Positions 1 through 7,938 are shown, counted from the first letter of the stretch. The stretch is DNA of 64,000 nt from Saccharothrix deserti (GCF_009769385.1 NZ_VKAB01000027.1:62001-126000); one strand, 5' to 3'. Notes: generated by a model not told the origin, from the letters alone. Translations and numbers: made by a program.

Positions 1-744
1 CCACGCGACGGTCAGGTCCGCCAACGACAGCCCGGTGCCGACGACGGCCCGGTGGATAGGCCCGATCCGCAGGTCGGGACCGGCCGTGACCAGCGCCAAC
101 AGCCCGGACAGCCCGGCCGACGCGGCCACCCGGTGGTTGCCGTCGGCCACCATCAACGGGTGCTCGCCGGCGGCGGCCAGCAGGGCGTCCTGGCGGTCGC
201 CCGGCCCCACCAGCCACAGCCAGTGCCGCCGCCCACCGGGATCGACCACGGACACGGCCGGCTCGTCGTCCACCTCCGCCACCAGCCGGGTCAGCCCGAC
301 CTCGCGGGCGACCGGCACGAGCATCGCCGCACTGGTCACGCAGCCGAGGCCGGACAGCACGCGGGCGCGTTCGGCGACCACGTCGGGGTAGACGTCCTCG
401 GTGTGCCCGACGGCCGCCGGGTCGACCATGCACAGCAGCCCGTACGCGGTGCCGTCCGGGCCGTCCACGCGGTACGGCGCAACGACGTCGCGCACCTCGC
501 GGTAGGCGTTGCGGCGCAGGTGGGCGAGTTCGGCGCGGGCGTGCGGCAGGGCGTCGAACAGGCTCGACCCGGCGGCCAGCGCGGCGGGCGTGCGGTGCGG
601 GTGCTGCACGGCGAGCAGCGTGCCGGGACGGGCGCGGGCCAGCGCGGCGACGATCCGCTCGGGCTCGGCGAACTCGTCCACGTCCGGTCCGGGCACGCGG
701 TCGCGGACCACCCATCCCCGGCTGATCGCCCCGACACGTCCCAT
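1..744 (-). CDS. DUF1015 family protein (3' end cut by window edge)
   Basis: The gene reads from an ATG at 744 leftward off the window edge, giving 248 codons with no stop. The protein starts MGRVGAISRGWVVRD. It carries the sequence VADGNHRVAA at about residues 199-208, which matches the ADGHHR-type signature of the DUF1015 family. Family members are about 400 residues long, so roughly the last third is missing. The biochemical role of the family is unknown to me, and I infer none. The gene is divergent from the antiporter pair starting at 766, with only about 20 bp between the start codons, so the two promoters must overlap. Family assignment rests on this motif and overall look; it is fairly firm. 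Confidence 0.75.
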   Translation of the reverse strand, partial: MGRVGAISRGWVVRDRVPGPDVDEFAEPERIVAALARARPGTLLAVQHPHRTPAALAAGSSLFDALPHARAELAHLRRNAYREVRDVVAPYRVDGPDGTAYGLLCMVDPAAVGHTEDVYPDVVAERARVLSGLGCVTSAAMLVPVAREVGLTRLVAEVDDEPAVSVVDPGGRRHWLWLVGPGDRQDALLAAAGEHPLMVADGNHRVAASAGLSGLLALVTAGPDLRIGPIHRAVVGTGLSLADLTVAW

Positions 745-765
745 CACCCGATTATGATCGGGTGG

Positions 766-1248
766 ATGAACGTCGAGGTGACGCCGCTTCCGGGGATCGG
801 CACCCGCCAGGACTTCATGATCCGAGCAGGCCGTCGGATCGGGGTGATCACGCACCGCGACGGCAAGTTCGACCTGATCGTCTCGCACCCGGACGACCCG
901 GACGACTGCGTGGCGTCGATAGCGCTGACGCCCGCCGAGGCGAGCACCCTGGCGGGCCTGCTCGGCGCGCCGCAGCTGGTCGCGCTGCTCGAAGAGCAGC
1001 ACCGGGACGTCGCGGGCATCTCGACCAGGCAGTTCCCGATCGTGCCCGGCTCCCGGTTCGACAGCGCCGCGCTGGCCGCGACCGAGCTGCGCACCCGCAC
1101 CGGCGCGTCCATCGTGGCCGTCGTGCGCGGCGGCGCGGTGCACCCGTCGCCGCGGCCGGACTTCGTCTTCGCGGGCGGCGACCTCGTCGTCGTGGTCGGC
1201 ACCACGTCCGGTCTCGCCGAGGCGGGCGAGCTGCTGGGCGGTGGCTGA
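766..1248 (+). CDS. Cation:proton antiporter regulatory subunit, TrkA-C domain (KhtT-like)
   Basis: A 160-residue soluble protein. The C-terminal half (about residues 80-155, ending FAGGDLVVVVGTTSGLAEAGELL) has the beta-rich look and the GD-L/V-VVVG ending of a TrkA-C (RCK C-terminal) ligand-binding domain. In KhtT proteins this domain gates a partner CPA2 antiporter in response to a nucleotide and pH. The downstream gene is such an antiporter and starts 5 bp after this stop, so they form a two-gene operon. I chose the ATG at 766 (MNVEVTPLPGIG); an in-frame ATG at 754 would add MIGW and lies closer to the divergent gene. The substrate ion (K+ or Na+) cannot be read from the sequence. Confidence 0.8.
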   Translation: MNVEVTPLPGIGTRQDFMIRAGRRIGVITHRDGKFDLIVSHPDDPDDCVASIALTPAEASTLAGLLGAPQLVALLEEQHRDVAGISTRQFPIVPGSRFDSAALAATELRTRTGASIVAVVRGGAVHPSPRPDFVFAGGDLVVVVGTTSGLAEAGELLGGG

Positions 1249-1253
1249 GCACC

Positions 1254-2438
1254 TTGCACAACACCGCAATCGCACTCATCCAATTGGGCGCGGTCTTCTT
1301 CGGGCTGGGCCTGCTCGGCAAGATGGCGTGGCGGATCGGCATCTCCCCGATCCCGCTCTACCTGATCGGCGGCCTGGCGTTCGGCCAGGGCGGCCTGGTG
1401 CCGTTGCACGGCATCGAGGACTTCACCCACATCTCCAGCGAGATCGGCGTGATCCTGCTGCTGCTCCTGCTCGGCCTGGAGTACTCGGCCGCCGAGCTGG
1501 TGACCGGCCTCAAGCGGTCGTGGACGGCCGGTGTGGTGGACATCGTGCTGAACGCGACGCCGGGCGTGATCGCCGGGCTGATCCTGGGCTGGGGTCCGGT
1601 CGGCGCGCTGGCGATGGGCGGCGTCACCTACATCTCGTCGTCCGGGATCATCGCGAAGGTGCTCGGCGACCTGGGCCGGCTGGGCAACCGGGAGACGCCG
1701 GTGGTGTTGTCGATCCTGGTGTTCGAGGACCTGGCGATGGCGGTCTACCTGCCGATCCTGACCGCCCTGCTGGCGGGCGTGAGCTTCCTCGGCGGGTTGA
1801 GCGCGGTGGGCATCTCGTTGGCCGCGATCACCGTCGTGTTGATCATCGCGCTCAAGTTCGGCCGGTACGTGTCGGCGCTGGTGGACAGCCCGGACCCGGA
1901 GGTGTTCCTGCTCAAGGTGCTCGGCGCGGCGTTGCTGGTCGCGGGTGTGGCGTCGCAGTTGCAGGTGTCCGCGGCGGTCGGCGCGTTCCTGCTGGGCATC
2001 GCGATCTCGGGGTCGACGGCGGAGAACGCCACCCGGATGCTGGAGCCGCTGCGCGACCTGTTCGCGGCGATGTTCTTCGTGGTGTTCGGCCTGAACACGG
2101 ATCCGGCGTCGATCCCGCCCGTGCTGGGGCTGGCGGTGGCGCTGGCCGTGGTCACGACGTTGACGAAGGTGGCCACCGGGTGGTGGGCCGCACGGCGGCA
2201 GGGCGTCGGGCGGATGGGCCGGGCGCGGGCGGGCGCGGCGCTGGTGGCGCGTGGCGAGTTCTCCATCGTGATCGCGTCGCTCACCGTGGCGTCCGGCGCG
2301 GTGGACGGGCGGTTGGCGGCCCTGGCGACGGCGTACGTGCTCCTGATGGCGGTTCTCGGGCCGGTCGCGGCACGGGTGGTGGAACCGGTGGCGAGAAAGT
2401 TCACTCGAAAGCGTGGTGCCGAGCCTGCGGCGGCCTGA
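1254..2438 (+). CDS. CPA2-family cation:proton antiporter (KhtU-like)
   Basis: A polytopic membrane protein of about 394 residues with a dozen hydrophobic segments, starting near HNTAIALIQLGAVFFGLGLL. GLAFGQGGLVPL near the N-terminus and the LLLLLLGLEYS stretch are typical of the CPA2 Na+/H+ exchanger fold. It would exchange K+ or Na+ for protons across the cytoplasmic membrane under control of the TrkA-C protein encoded immediately upstream. No ATG or GTG fits the 5' end in this frame; TTG at 1254 is the best start, and a CTG at 1245 would overlap the upstream stop. The RBS is therefore unclear and the two genes are probably translationally coupled. Confidence 0.8.
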   Translation: MHNTAIALIQLGAVFFGLGLLGKMAWRIGISPIPLYLIGGLAFGQGGLVPLHGIEDFTHISSEIGVILLLLLLGLEYSAAELVTGLKRSWTAGVVDIVLNATPGVIAGLILGWGPVGALAMGGVTYISSSGIIAKVLGDLGRLGNRETPVVLSILVFEDLAMAVYLPILTALLAGVSFLGGLSAVGISLAAITVVLIIALKFGRYVSALVDSPDPEVFLLKVLGAALLVAGVASQLQVSAAVGAFLLGIAISGSTAENATRMLEPLRDLFAAMFFVVFGLNTDPASIPPVLGLAVALAVVTTLTKVATGWWAARRQGVGRMGRARAGAALVARGEFSIVIASLTVASGAVDGRLAALATAYVLLMAVLGPVAARVVEPVARKFTRKRGAEPAAA

Positions 2439-2578
2439 CCTGTATCTCTTCGCCGTTCGGAGCCTCCACTAGGCATACGAACCACGTTCGACTCACGCGG
2501 CCAACTCTTACGGCCGATTGAGCACGAGCGTGATCCGGGGTTACACCTGACTGTCGTCCAACCCCGAAGGGGACCGTC

Positions 2579-3781
2579 ATGTCACAACCAACGGGCGCCG
2601 AGACCACTGGCCGCTATCTCGTGCTCCTCGAGGACAAGTCCGTCGCGGCGGGCGCGCGGGAGATGAACCGGGTCGCCGGGATCAACGCCGCCAGCACCGC
2701 GGACGCCGCCAGCACCGAAGAGCTCGCCGCGGCCGATGGCCTGATCTTCCAGGACCTGGGCATCGCCGTGGTCGACGCGACACCGGACCAGGTCGCGCAG
2801 CTGACCCAGGCCGCCGAGTCGCCGGGCCCGATCTCCGTGGTCGAGGCCGAGCGGATCGTGCACGCCTACTCCGCGCCGCCGGACACGGGCACCGACGAGG
2901 CCGCGGCGCCCGCCGTGGACGAGTCCGTGTTCACCTGGGGCCTCCAGGCCGTGGGCGCGAACCTCAGCAAGTCCACCGGCAAGGGTGTGCGCGTCGCCGT
3001 GCTCGACACCGGTTTCACCGTCGCGCACCCGGACTTCGCGGGCCGCGTCGTGATGACGCAGTCGTTCATCACCGGCGAGTCGGTGGACGACGCGCACGGT
3101 CACGGCACGCACTGCATCGGTTCCGCCGCGGGTCCGCGTCAGGCGGCCAGCGGCGGTCCGGGATACGGCGTCGCCTACGAGGCCGAGATCTACGCGGGCA
3201 AGGTGCTGTCCAACAAGGGCAGCGGCACGGACAGCGGCATCCTGGCCGGTATCGAGTGGGCCATCGCCAACGGCTGCGCGGTCATCTCGATGTCGCTGGG
3301 CGCGGCCGTGCGGGCGGGCACGCCGCACTCGCAGATCTTCGAGCAGGCCGCCACGCGTGCGATGGGCAAGGGTTCGTTGATCGTCGCGGCCGCGGGCAAC
3401 GAGAGCGACCGGCCGGGCAAGCTCGCGCCGGTGGGCCACCCGGCCAACTGCCCGTCGATCCTCTCCGTCGGCGCGGTGGACGTGCAGCGGGCGATCGCGT
3501 TCTTCTCCTGCGGGACCGTCGACACCATCGGCCAGATCGACCTCGTCGGCCCGGGTGTGGACATCTACTCCAGCTGGAACAAGGAGGACGGCGGCCTCGG
3601 CATGCACAAGCGCATCCAGGGCACCAGCATGGCGACGCCGCACGTCGCGGGCATCGCCGCGCTCATCGCGGAGAAGTACGGCTCGCGCGGGTGGGAGCTG
3701 TGGGCGAGGTTGTCGCAGTCCGCCCGTCGGCTGGGCTTGCCTTCCACGGATGTGGGTGCAGGATTGGTGCAAGCTCCCTAG
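2579..3781 (+). CDS. S8 family serine peptidase (subtilisin-like), apparently without signal peptide
   Basis: A 400-residue subtilase. The catalytic triad is visible as D143 in VAVLDTG, H175 in HGHGTHC and S350 in GTSMATPHVAG; the oxyanion Asn is N274 in AAAGNES. Residues about 10-95 look like an inhibitor-I9-type propeptide (RYLVLLEDKS at the start). No signal peptide, Tat motif or membrane segment is seen, which is unusual for a family that is mostly secreted; the enzyme may act in the cytoplasm or leave by another route. The start is the ATG at 2579, preceded by a GAAGGGGA ribosome binding site that lies inside a small CCCC-GAA-GGGG hairpin. The following gene encodes a free-standing propeptide-like protein. 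Confidence 0.9.
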   Translation: MSQPTGAETTGRYLVLLEDKSVAAGAREMNRVAGINAASTADAASTEELAAADGLIFQDLGIAVVDATPDQVAQLTQAAESPGPISVVEAERIVHAYSAPPDTGTDEAAAPAVDESVFTWGLQAVGANLSKSTGKGVRVAVLDTGFTVAHPDFAGRVVMTQSFITGESVDDAHGHGTHCIGSAAGPRQAASGGPGYGVAYEAEIYAGKVLSNKGSGTDSGILAGIEWAIANGCAVISMSLGAAVRAGTPHSQIFEQAATRAMGKGSLIVAAAGNESDRPGKLAPVGHPANCPSILSVGAVDVQRAIAFFSCGTVDTIGQIDLVGPGVDIYSSWNKEDGGLGMHKRIQGTSMATPHVAGIAALIAEKYGSRGWELWARLSQSARRLGLPSTDVGAGLVQAP

Positions 3782-3815
3782 TGCACCGAGGAGCCGGATC
3801 ACCGACGGAGGCGCC

Positions 3816-4043
3816 GTGGACAAGGTCGTGGTCTCGGTAGCCGACGACAACCTGGCCGACCTGCCCACCGTGGTGTCCGCGCTGCGCGACGCCGGGATGG
3901 TGGTGGAGAACGTGCTGGAGACGCTGGGCGTGGTGACCGGGCGGGTCGCTCCCGAGGTGGGCGACCTGCTCGGCGCCGTGCCCGGCGTCTCGCACGTCGA
4001 GGTGGACCGCACCGTGCGGCTGCCGCCGACCCCCGAGGTTTGA
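3816..4043 (+). CDS. Small free-standing I9/propeptide-like protein, likely partner of the upstream peptidase
   Basis: A 75-residue protein starting at GTG 3816 behind a strong ACGGAGG site at 3804-3810. It begins DKVVVSVADD and ends with GVSHVEVDRTVRL. The order of strand, helix, strand-strand, helix, strand, with the GVxxVExD ending, is what I9 subtilisin propeptides look like, and the S8 peptidase sits 34 bp upstream on the same strand. I infer a trans-acting inhibitor or folding chaperone for that protease. Database names such as ketohydroxyglutarate aldolase are sometimes attached to short proteins of this type; nothing here supports an aldolase. The gene is too small for a firm family call. 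Confidence 0.65.
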   Translation: MDKVVVSVADDNLADLPTVVSALRDAGMVVENVLETLGVVTGRVAPEVGDLLGAVPGVSHVEVDRTVRLPPTPEV

Positions 4044-4085
4044 CCCGACCACATCGGGTAACCGGTTTGGCAGAGACGAACCGGT
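4043..4085 (+). promoter_or_regulatory. Two adjacent small hairpins upstream of the channel-like gene
   Basis: ACCCGA/TCGGGT (4043-4059) and ACCGGTT/AACCGGT (4061-4085) are two perfect short inverted repeats in a row between the propeptide-like gene and the next start at 4107. They could end the upstream transcript or act as an operator. No U-run follows, so the function is open. Confidence 0.35.
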
Positions 4086-4106
4086 CGTCCGAGGAGGTCG
4101 AAGACG

Positions 4107-4994
4107 ATGAAAGCCCTGCTCGCCGTGCAGACGGTGCAGGCTCAAGGCATCGGTGACGCCGCCGGTGACGCCCTGCGCTCCGTGGTGACCTTCCTGCCGA
4201 AGCTCGCCGGGTTCCTCGTCGTGCTGCTCATCGGGTGGATCGTCGCCCGGGTGCTGCGCTCCGCGGTGAACAAGGTGCTGGAGCGCGTGCACTTCCACCG
4301 CGCCGTGCAGCGCGGTGGCATCAACGAAGCGTTGGAGCGTTCGAAGTTCGACGCCTCGGGGCTGGTCGCGCAGCTCGTGTACTACGCGGTGCTGCTGATC
4401 GCGCTGCAGATCGCGTTCGGGCTGTTCGGGGCGAACCCGGTGAGCGACCTGCTGAACCAGATCGTGGCCTGGCTGCCGCGGGCGATCGTCGCGATCGTCA
4501 TCATCGTGGTCGCCGCCGCCATCGCGCGGGCCGTGCAGGACATCGCGACGCGTGCGCTCGGTGGGCTCACCTACGGTCCGACGCTCGGCAAGATCGCCTC
4601 GTGGTTCATCATCGCTCTCGGTGTGATCGCGGCGCTGAACCAGATCGGTGTCGCCACCACCGTCACCACGCCGATCCTGATCACCATCCTCGCGACGATC
4701 GGCGGTATCGCGGTCGTCGGCGTCGGCGGTGGCCTGATCAGGCCCATGCAGCAGCGCTGGGACGGCTGGCTGACGAGGGCCGAGAACGAGGTGCCGCAGG
4801 CCAAGGCGCAGGCCGAGGCCTACCAGCGCGGCCGTGAGGACGTGCAGCGGACGCAGGTCGCGCCGACGGCGGCCGGCGAGCAGACGACCCGGGTCACCGA
4901 GACCCCGGCACACGCGGCGAACATGCCGACCCCGCCGGTCGGCCAACCGGTCCAGCCGCAGCCGGGCCAGTACCCGCCGGGTGAGCAGCGGTAA
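4107..4994 (+). CDS. Mechanosensitive-channel-like membrane protein with conserved TM-helix repeats
   Basis: A 295-residue protein. Residues about 25-215 hold four to five hydrophobic helices, including the motif LPKLAGFLVVLLIGWIVARV and a related later copy, which fits the conserved TM-helix repeat family found in small mechanosensitive-channel relatives. The canonical MscS beta domain is absent; instead a basic, then Pro/Gln-rich cytoplasmic tail (about 230-295, PPVGQPVQPQPGQYPPGEQR) follows. A GAGGAGG site at 4091-4097 supports the ATG at 4107. A terminator-bearing repeat follows at 5050, so the gene is probably monocistronic. Function as a tension-gated channel is inference from family resemblance. 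Confidence 0.75.
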   Translation: MKALLAVQTVQAQGIGDAAGDALRSVVTFLPKLAGFLVVLLIGWIVARVLRSAVNKVLERVHFHRAVQRGGINEALERSKFDASGLVAQLVYYAVLLIALQIAFGLFGANPVSDLLNQIVAWLPRAIVAIVIIVVAAAIARAVQDIATRALGGLTYGPTLGKIASWFIIALGVIAALNQIGVATTVTTPILITILATIGGIAVVGVGGGLIRPMQQRWDGWLTRAENEVPQAKAQAEAYQRGREDVQRTQVAPTAAGEQTTRVTETPAHAANMPTPPVGQPVQPQPGQYPPGEQR

Positions 4995-5049
4995 CCGCAT
5001 TCGGCAACCGCACGCGGTAGAACACACGCCAGATCGGATCGAACGCTTC

Positions 5050-5111
5050 GCAGGGGTCCTCGCCAAGGGGACCCCTGCTTTTATTCTGCCCGAGGGGTCC
5101 GACAATTCCGG
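5050..5111 (+). terminator. Rho-independent terminator inside a repeated element (copy 1)
   Basis: GCAGGGGTCC (5050-5059) pairs perfectly with GGACCCCTGC (5069-5078) around the loop TCGCCAAGG and is followed by TTTTATT. It terminates the channel-like gene. Stem, loop and part of the downstream flank (CTGCC, then CCGACAA..CCGG) recur at 9283-9344, so this is a repeated module rather than a unique hairpin. Confidence 0.85.
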
Positions 5112-5170
5112 TTGCCGAGCACGCTGTGACGCGACGTCCGGTCGGTCGGCCGGTGCGACGACGCCGCGAC

Positions 5171-5518
5171 CTAGGCCTCGAGGGCCGGCTCGTCGCGGCG
5201 GGCCAGGTGGCAGACGGCGGCGAGTCTCAGCGTCGTCCAGTCCGCGTTCGCCCAGTCCACGATCGACGGCGGCGCCCAGCCCTGCGCCGTCGCCTCGTCC
5301 AGCACGCCCTTGGCGTAGCCGGCGAGCAGCACCACACCCGCCACCGCCGCCGCGGGCACGCCGAACGCGAGGATGTCGCGCACCGCCGCACCGTGCTGGT
5401 CGACGACGGCCAGCACACCGGGCGCCAACACGCCGGGCGTCAAGACCGCCGCGATACCCATTTCGTCGCTCAGCCGGTCCAAGAACCGGCGAGCGGAGAA
5501 GTCCCTCCAACCGCTCAC
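5171..5518 (-). CDS. DUF6401-like small protein
   Basis: A 115-residue protein starting MSGWRDFSARRFLDRL (GTG at 5518). It contains AVVDQHGAAVRDIL near the middle and LAGYAKGVLDEA..GWAPPS..DWANADW in the C-terminal half. This fits my memory of DUF6401, a family of small actinobacterial proteins sometimes annotated as natural-product associated; no biosynthetic cluster is visible here, so I attach no such role. It faces the DUF6319 gene at 5621, and a LexA-like palindrome lies between the two starts (about 40 bp upstream of each). Co-regulation with the DNA-damage response is therefore possible. Confidence 0.6.
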   Translation of the reverse strand: MSGWRDFSARRFLDRLSDEMGIAAVLTPGVLAPGVLAVVDQHGAAVRDILAFGVPAAAVAGVVLLAGYAKGVLDEATAQGWAPPSIVDWANADWTTLRLAAVCHLARRDEPALEA

Positions 5519-5555
5519 AAGCTCGACACCCTACGCTGTGCGGGGCGATCGACCC

Positions 5556-5579
5556 ATCATCGAACACGTGTTCTATGAT
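5556..5579. promoter_or_regulatory. LexA (SOS) box-like palindrome between divergent genes
   Basis: The core TCGAACACGTGTTCTA (5560-5575) matches the actinobacterial LexA consensus TCGAAC-N4-GTTCGA at all but one position. The symmetry extends outward (ATCAT / ATGAT), giving a 24-bp palindrome with a single mismatched pair. It lies between the DUF6401-like gene and the DUF6319 gene. Confidence 0.6.
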
Positions 5580-5620
5580 CACGCCGGGTCGAGCCGGATG
5601 CGCAGAGAGGAAACGAGAAC

Positions 5621-6037
5621 GTGGAGGCGGACACGCTCGTGGAGCAGGAAGAGAAGGTGGACGCCGAGGCGCCCGCCGCACCCGTGCAGCAGGAGGTCGC
5701 ACCCGTGCCGCAGGAAGAGACCGAGGCCAAGCCCGCGACGAAGCGGCCCAAGTCGACGGCCAAGAAGACCCGCACGGTCGAGCTCACGCTGACCGTCACC
5801 GGGACCGCCGACGGCGAGTGGCAGGCCGACCTGGTGCACGGCACCAAGCGGGTCGTGCAGGGTCTCGTCATCTCGGCGGCGGCGGTGTCGCGGGCGGCCA
5901 AGGAGCTGCACGACGACATCGCCGGCGGTATCGACGAGGTCATCGAGGCAGCCCGTACCCAGCACCGCACGCGGATGGAAGAGCTGGAGGCCGAGCTCGC
6001 GAAGGTCAAGGCCGCACTGGCCGAACTGAGCGACTGA
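5621..6037 (+). CDS. DUF6319 family protein (short form)
   Basis: A 138-residue protein with two parts. Residues 1-45 are acidic then Lys-rich and low in complexity (EEKVDAEAPAAPVQQEV, then KRPKSTAKKTR). Residues about 50-138 are a conserved domain beginning VELTLTVTGTADGEWQADL and ending in a predicted coiled coil (MEELEAELAKVKAALAEL). The same domain occurs in the protein at 54722-55411, so the two are paralogues. The start is the GTG at 5621. The role of the family is unknown; the Lys/Ala/Pro-rich segment resembles nucleic-acid-binding tails of actinobacterial proteins, which is only a suggestion. A LexA-like palindrome lies about 45 bp upstream. Confidence 0.7.
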   Translation: MEADTLVEQEEKVDAEAPAAPVQQEVAPVPQEETEAKPATKRPKSTAKKTRTVELTLTVTGTADGEWQADLVHGTKRVVQGLVISAAAVSRAAKELHDDIAGGIDEVIEAARTQHRTRMEELEAELAKVKAALAELSD

Positions 6038-6054
6038 CCGACCGGACATCCGGG

Positions 6055-6089
6055 AACGGGGGCCACCCGATCGACGAGCGGCCCCCGTT
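6055..6089. terminator. Bidirectional hairpin terminator between convergent genes
   Basis: AACGGGGGCC (6055-6064) pairs with GGCCCCCGTT (6080-6089) around a 15-nt loop. It lies just after the DUF6319 stop and before the end of the opposing oxidoreductase gene. Confidence 0.75.
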
Positions 6090-6093
6090 TCCG

Positions 6094-6132
6094 CGACGCC
6101 TCAGCGCGATACCTCAGCGCGACGCCTCAGCG
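6094..6132. repeat. 13-bp unit repeated three times across a stop codon
   Basis: Three head-to-tail copies of a 13-mer, CGACGCCTCAGCG, CGATACCTCAGCG and CGACGCCTCAGCG. The last copy contains the TGA stop (6127-6129, minus strand) of the oxidoreductase gene. Confidence 0.9.
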
Positions 6133-7080
6133 TGACGGGTCCAGCACCAGCTTGCCGGTGGTGCGGCGGGCCCGCAGGTCCTTGTGCGCCTTGCGCACCT
6201 CGGACAGCCCGTACTCGCCGCCCGGCACGGCACGCAGGTCACCCGCCAGGACCAGGTCGAACAGCTCGGCCATGGCCCGGTGCACGACGCGACCGGGCAG
6301 CTTGAACGCGTGCGGCAGCCACATGCCCGCGATGGCCGTCGAGTGCGACAGCAGCCGGCCGGGGTCGACCGGGGTCGGCCTCTGCCGGCTGGCCATGCCG
6401 TAGAACGCGAGCCGCCCGAACGGCGCGAGCGCGGCCACGCTCTGGTCGGTGACGGCGCCGCCGGTCATGTCCAGCACGACGTCGACCCGCCGCCCGCCGT
6501 TGGCCTCGCGCAGCACGTCGGTCATGTTCTCCGCGGTGGAGTCGACGGCGACGTCCGCGCCCAGGTCCAGCGCGAGCTTGCGCTTGTCCTCGGTGCTCGC
6601 GGTGGCGATGACGCGTCCCGCGCCCCACTTCTTCGCCAGCTGCACGGCCAGCGACCCGACCCCGCCCGCGGCGGCGTGCACGACGACGGTCTCACCCGGC
6701 TCCATGTGCGCGCTGCGGCGCAGCAGCAGCCACGCGGTCGCGCCCTGCACGACCATGCTCAACGCGGTGAGGTCGTCCACGCCTTCGGGCACGTCGAACG
6801 CGGTCGCCTCGGGCACGACGGCCTTCTGCGCGTACCCGCCGTGGTTGGTCAGGCCGACCACGCGGCGGTCGCCCGCCGTGCCGACGACCTCGCCGCCGGG
6901 CACCATCGGCAGTTGCATCTTGGCCAGGTAGGAGTTCTCGGCCTGGTGGGTGTCGGCGTAGTTGAGGCCCGCGCGGCTGACCTCGACGAGCAGTTCGCCG
7001 GGCCCCGCGACGGGATCGGGGAGTTCGACCTCGTTGAGGACTTCCGGTCCGCCGAACTCGGTGATCTGGATGGCGCGCAC
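6127..7080 (-). CDS. Zinc-independent MDR oxidoreductase, quinone oxidoreductase type
   Basis: A 317-residue medium-chain dehydrogenase/reductase. It has an N-terminal GroES-like domain (RAIQITEFGGPEVL) and a Rossmann NADPH-binding domain with VVHAAAGGVGSLAVQLAKKWGA at about residues 145-165. No structural-zinc cysteine cluster is present, as expected for the quinone oxidoreductase branch. It would reduce a quinone or an activated C=C bond with NADPH in the cytoplasm. The GTG start at 7080 lies 5 bp after the SDR stop, and the GAGGAG at the 3' end of the SDR gene serves as its ribosome binding site, so the two are one operon. Alternative start codons were not needed. Confidence 0.85.
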   Translation of the reverse strand: MRAIQITEFGGPEVLNEVELPDPVAGPGELLVEVSRAGLNYADTHQAENSYLAKMQLPMVPGGEVVGTAGDRRVVGLTNHGGYAQKAVVPEATAFDVPEGVDDLTALSMVVQGATAWLLLRRSAHMEPGETVVVHAAAGGVGSLAVQLAKKWGAGRVIATASTEDKRKLALDLGADVAVDSTAENMTDVLREANGGRRVDVVLDMTGGAVTDQSVAALAPFGRLAFYGMASRQRPTPVDPGRLLSHSTAIAGMWLPHAFKLPGRVVHRAMAELFDLVLAGDLRAVPGGEYGLSEVRKAHKDLRARRTTGKLVLDPSR

Positions 7081-7085
7081 GGGTG

Positions 7086-7904
7086 TCAGTTCTCCTCGGT
7101 GGTGATCGGGTCGGTGGTGATCGGGTCGGTGATCGGGTCGTGGTCGATGGAGACGCGCTCGCCGGTGGCGGTGCGCGGGCCGGGCGGGTTGGGGAAGGTG
7201 AACGGCGCGCTGGGACGTCCGGCCTGCACGAACCAGCATTCGCCTGGCTTGCCGTCGCGCAACACGGCGACGAACGCGTCGACCACGTCGTCCACGCTCA
7301 TCACCGGCATGCCGGAGGACACCAGTGCGGATTTGAAGCCGGAGATGATCGCGGTGTCGGCGAACGACGGGCACACGGCGTTGACGGTGACGCCGTCGGT
7401 GGCGAGCACCGGTCCCAGGCCGCGGACGAGCCCGACGACGGCGGCCTTGTTCGCGCCGTACAGGGGGTCCATGGGCATCGCCATCAGGCCGGCCATGCTG
7501 GCGGTGGCGACGATGCGCCCGCCGCGCTTCTTCAGCTCGGGCAACGCCGCGTGCACGCCGTACACCACGCCGTCGAAGTTGATCCCCATGACCTTGCGGT
7601 ACCGCTCGGGGTCGAAGTCGTCGCCGAGGCCGAACCCGGTGCCGATGCCCGCGTTCAGGACCGCGATGTCGAGCCCGCCGAACCGCTCCACGGCCGTCGT
7701 CACCGCCGCTTCGCCGTGCCGGGGATCGCTGACGTCGCAGTGCACGAACACGCCGTCCACCTCGTCGGCGACGGCTTTGCCCCGATCGTCGTCCACGTCG
7801 GCGACGACGACGGACGCGCCGGCGGCGGCCAGTCTGCGCGCCACCCCCGCCCCGATGCCGTTCGCGGCTCCGGTGACCAGTGCGACCTTGCCCGAGAACT
7901 CCAC
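7086..7904 (-). CDS. SDR family oxidoreductase
   Basis: A 272-residue short-chain dehydrogenase. The cofactor motif is TGAANGIG (residues 11-18), NAGIG follows, and YGANK carries the catalytic Tyr and Lys. I place the start at GTG 7904 (VEFSGKV) because AGGAGG lies 5 nt upstream; an ATG at 7925 would put that ribosome binding site inside the gene. The C-terminus is odd: DHDPITDPITTDPITTEEN comes from a short in-frame DNA repeat (GTGATCGGGTCG units at 7099-7140), so the tail probably grew by slippage. It is the first gene of an operon with the oxidoreductase downstream. Substrate unknown. Confidence 0.85.
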   Translation of the reverse strand: MEFSGKVALVTGAANGIGAGVARRLAAAGASVVVADVDDDRGKAVADEVDGVFVHCDVSDPRHGEAAVTTAVERFGGLDIAVLNAGIGTGFGLGDDFDPERYRKVMGINFDGVVYGVHAALPELKKRGGRIVATASMAGLMAMPMDPLYGANKAAVVGLVRGLGPVLATDGVTVNAVCPSFADTAIISGFKSALVSSGMPVMSVDDVVDAFVAVLRDGKPGECWFVQAGRPSAPFTFPNPPGPRTATGERVSIDHDPITDPITTDPITTEEN

Positions 7905-7926
7905 CGCGCCTCCTCTGGCTGACATT

Positions 7927-7938
7927 CCGACCAGTCGG
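7927..7938. promoter_or_regulatory. TetR-type operator candidate
   Basis: CCGAC-CA-GTCGG is a perfect 5+5 inverted repeat about 22 bp upstream of the SDR start. It resembles the CCGAC/GTCGG-type sites of TetR repressors of fatty-acid genes; which regulator binds is unknown. Confidence 0.45.

Noticed and set aside
3816-4043. Naming the small protein an aldolase
   Set aside because: 75 residues are far too few for an aldolase barrel, and no active-site lysine motif is seen; the propeptide resemblance and location fit better.
2582-4054. Long minus-strand frame opposite the S8 peptidase
   Set aside because: No recognisable domain, Arg/His-rich shadow composition, and the plus strand has the complete catalytic triad.
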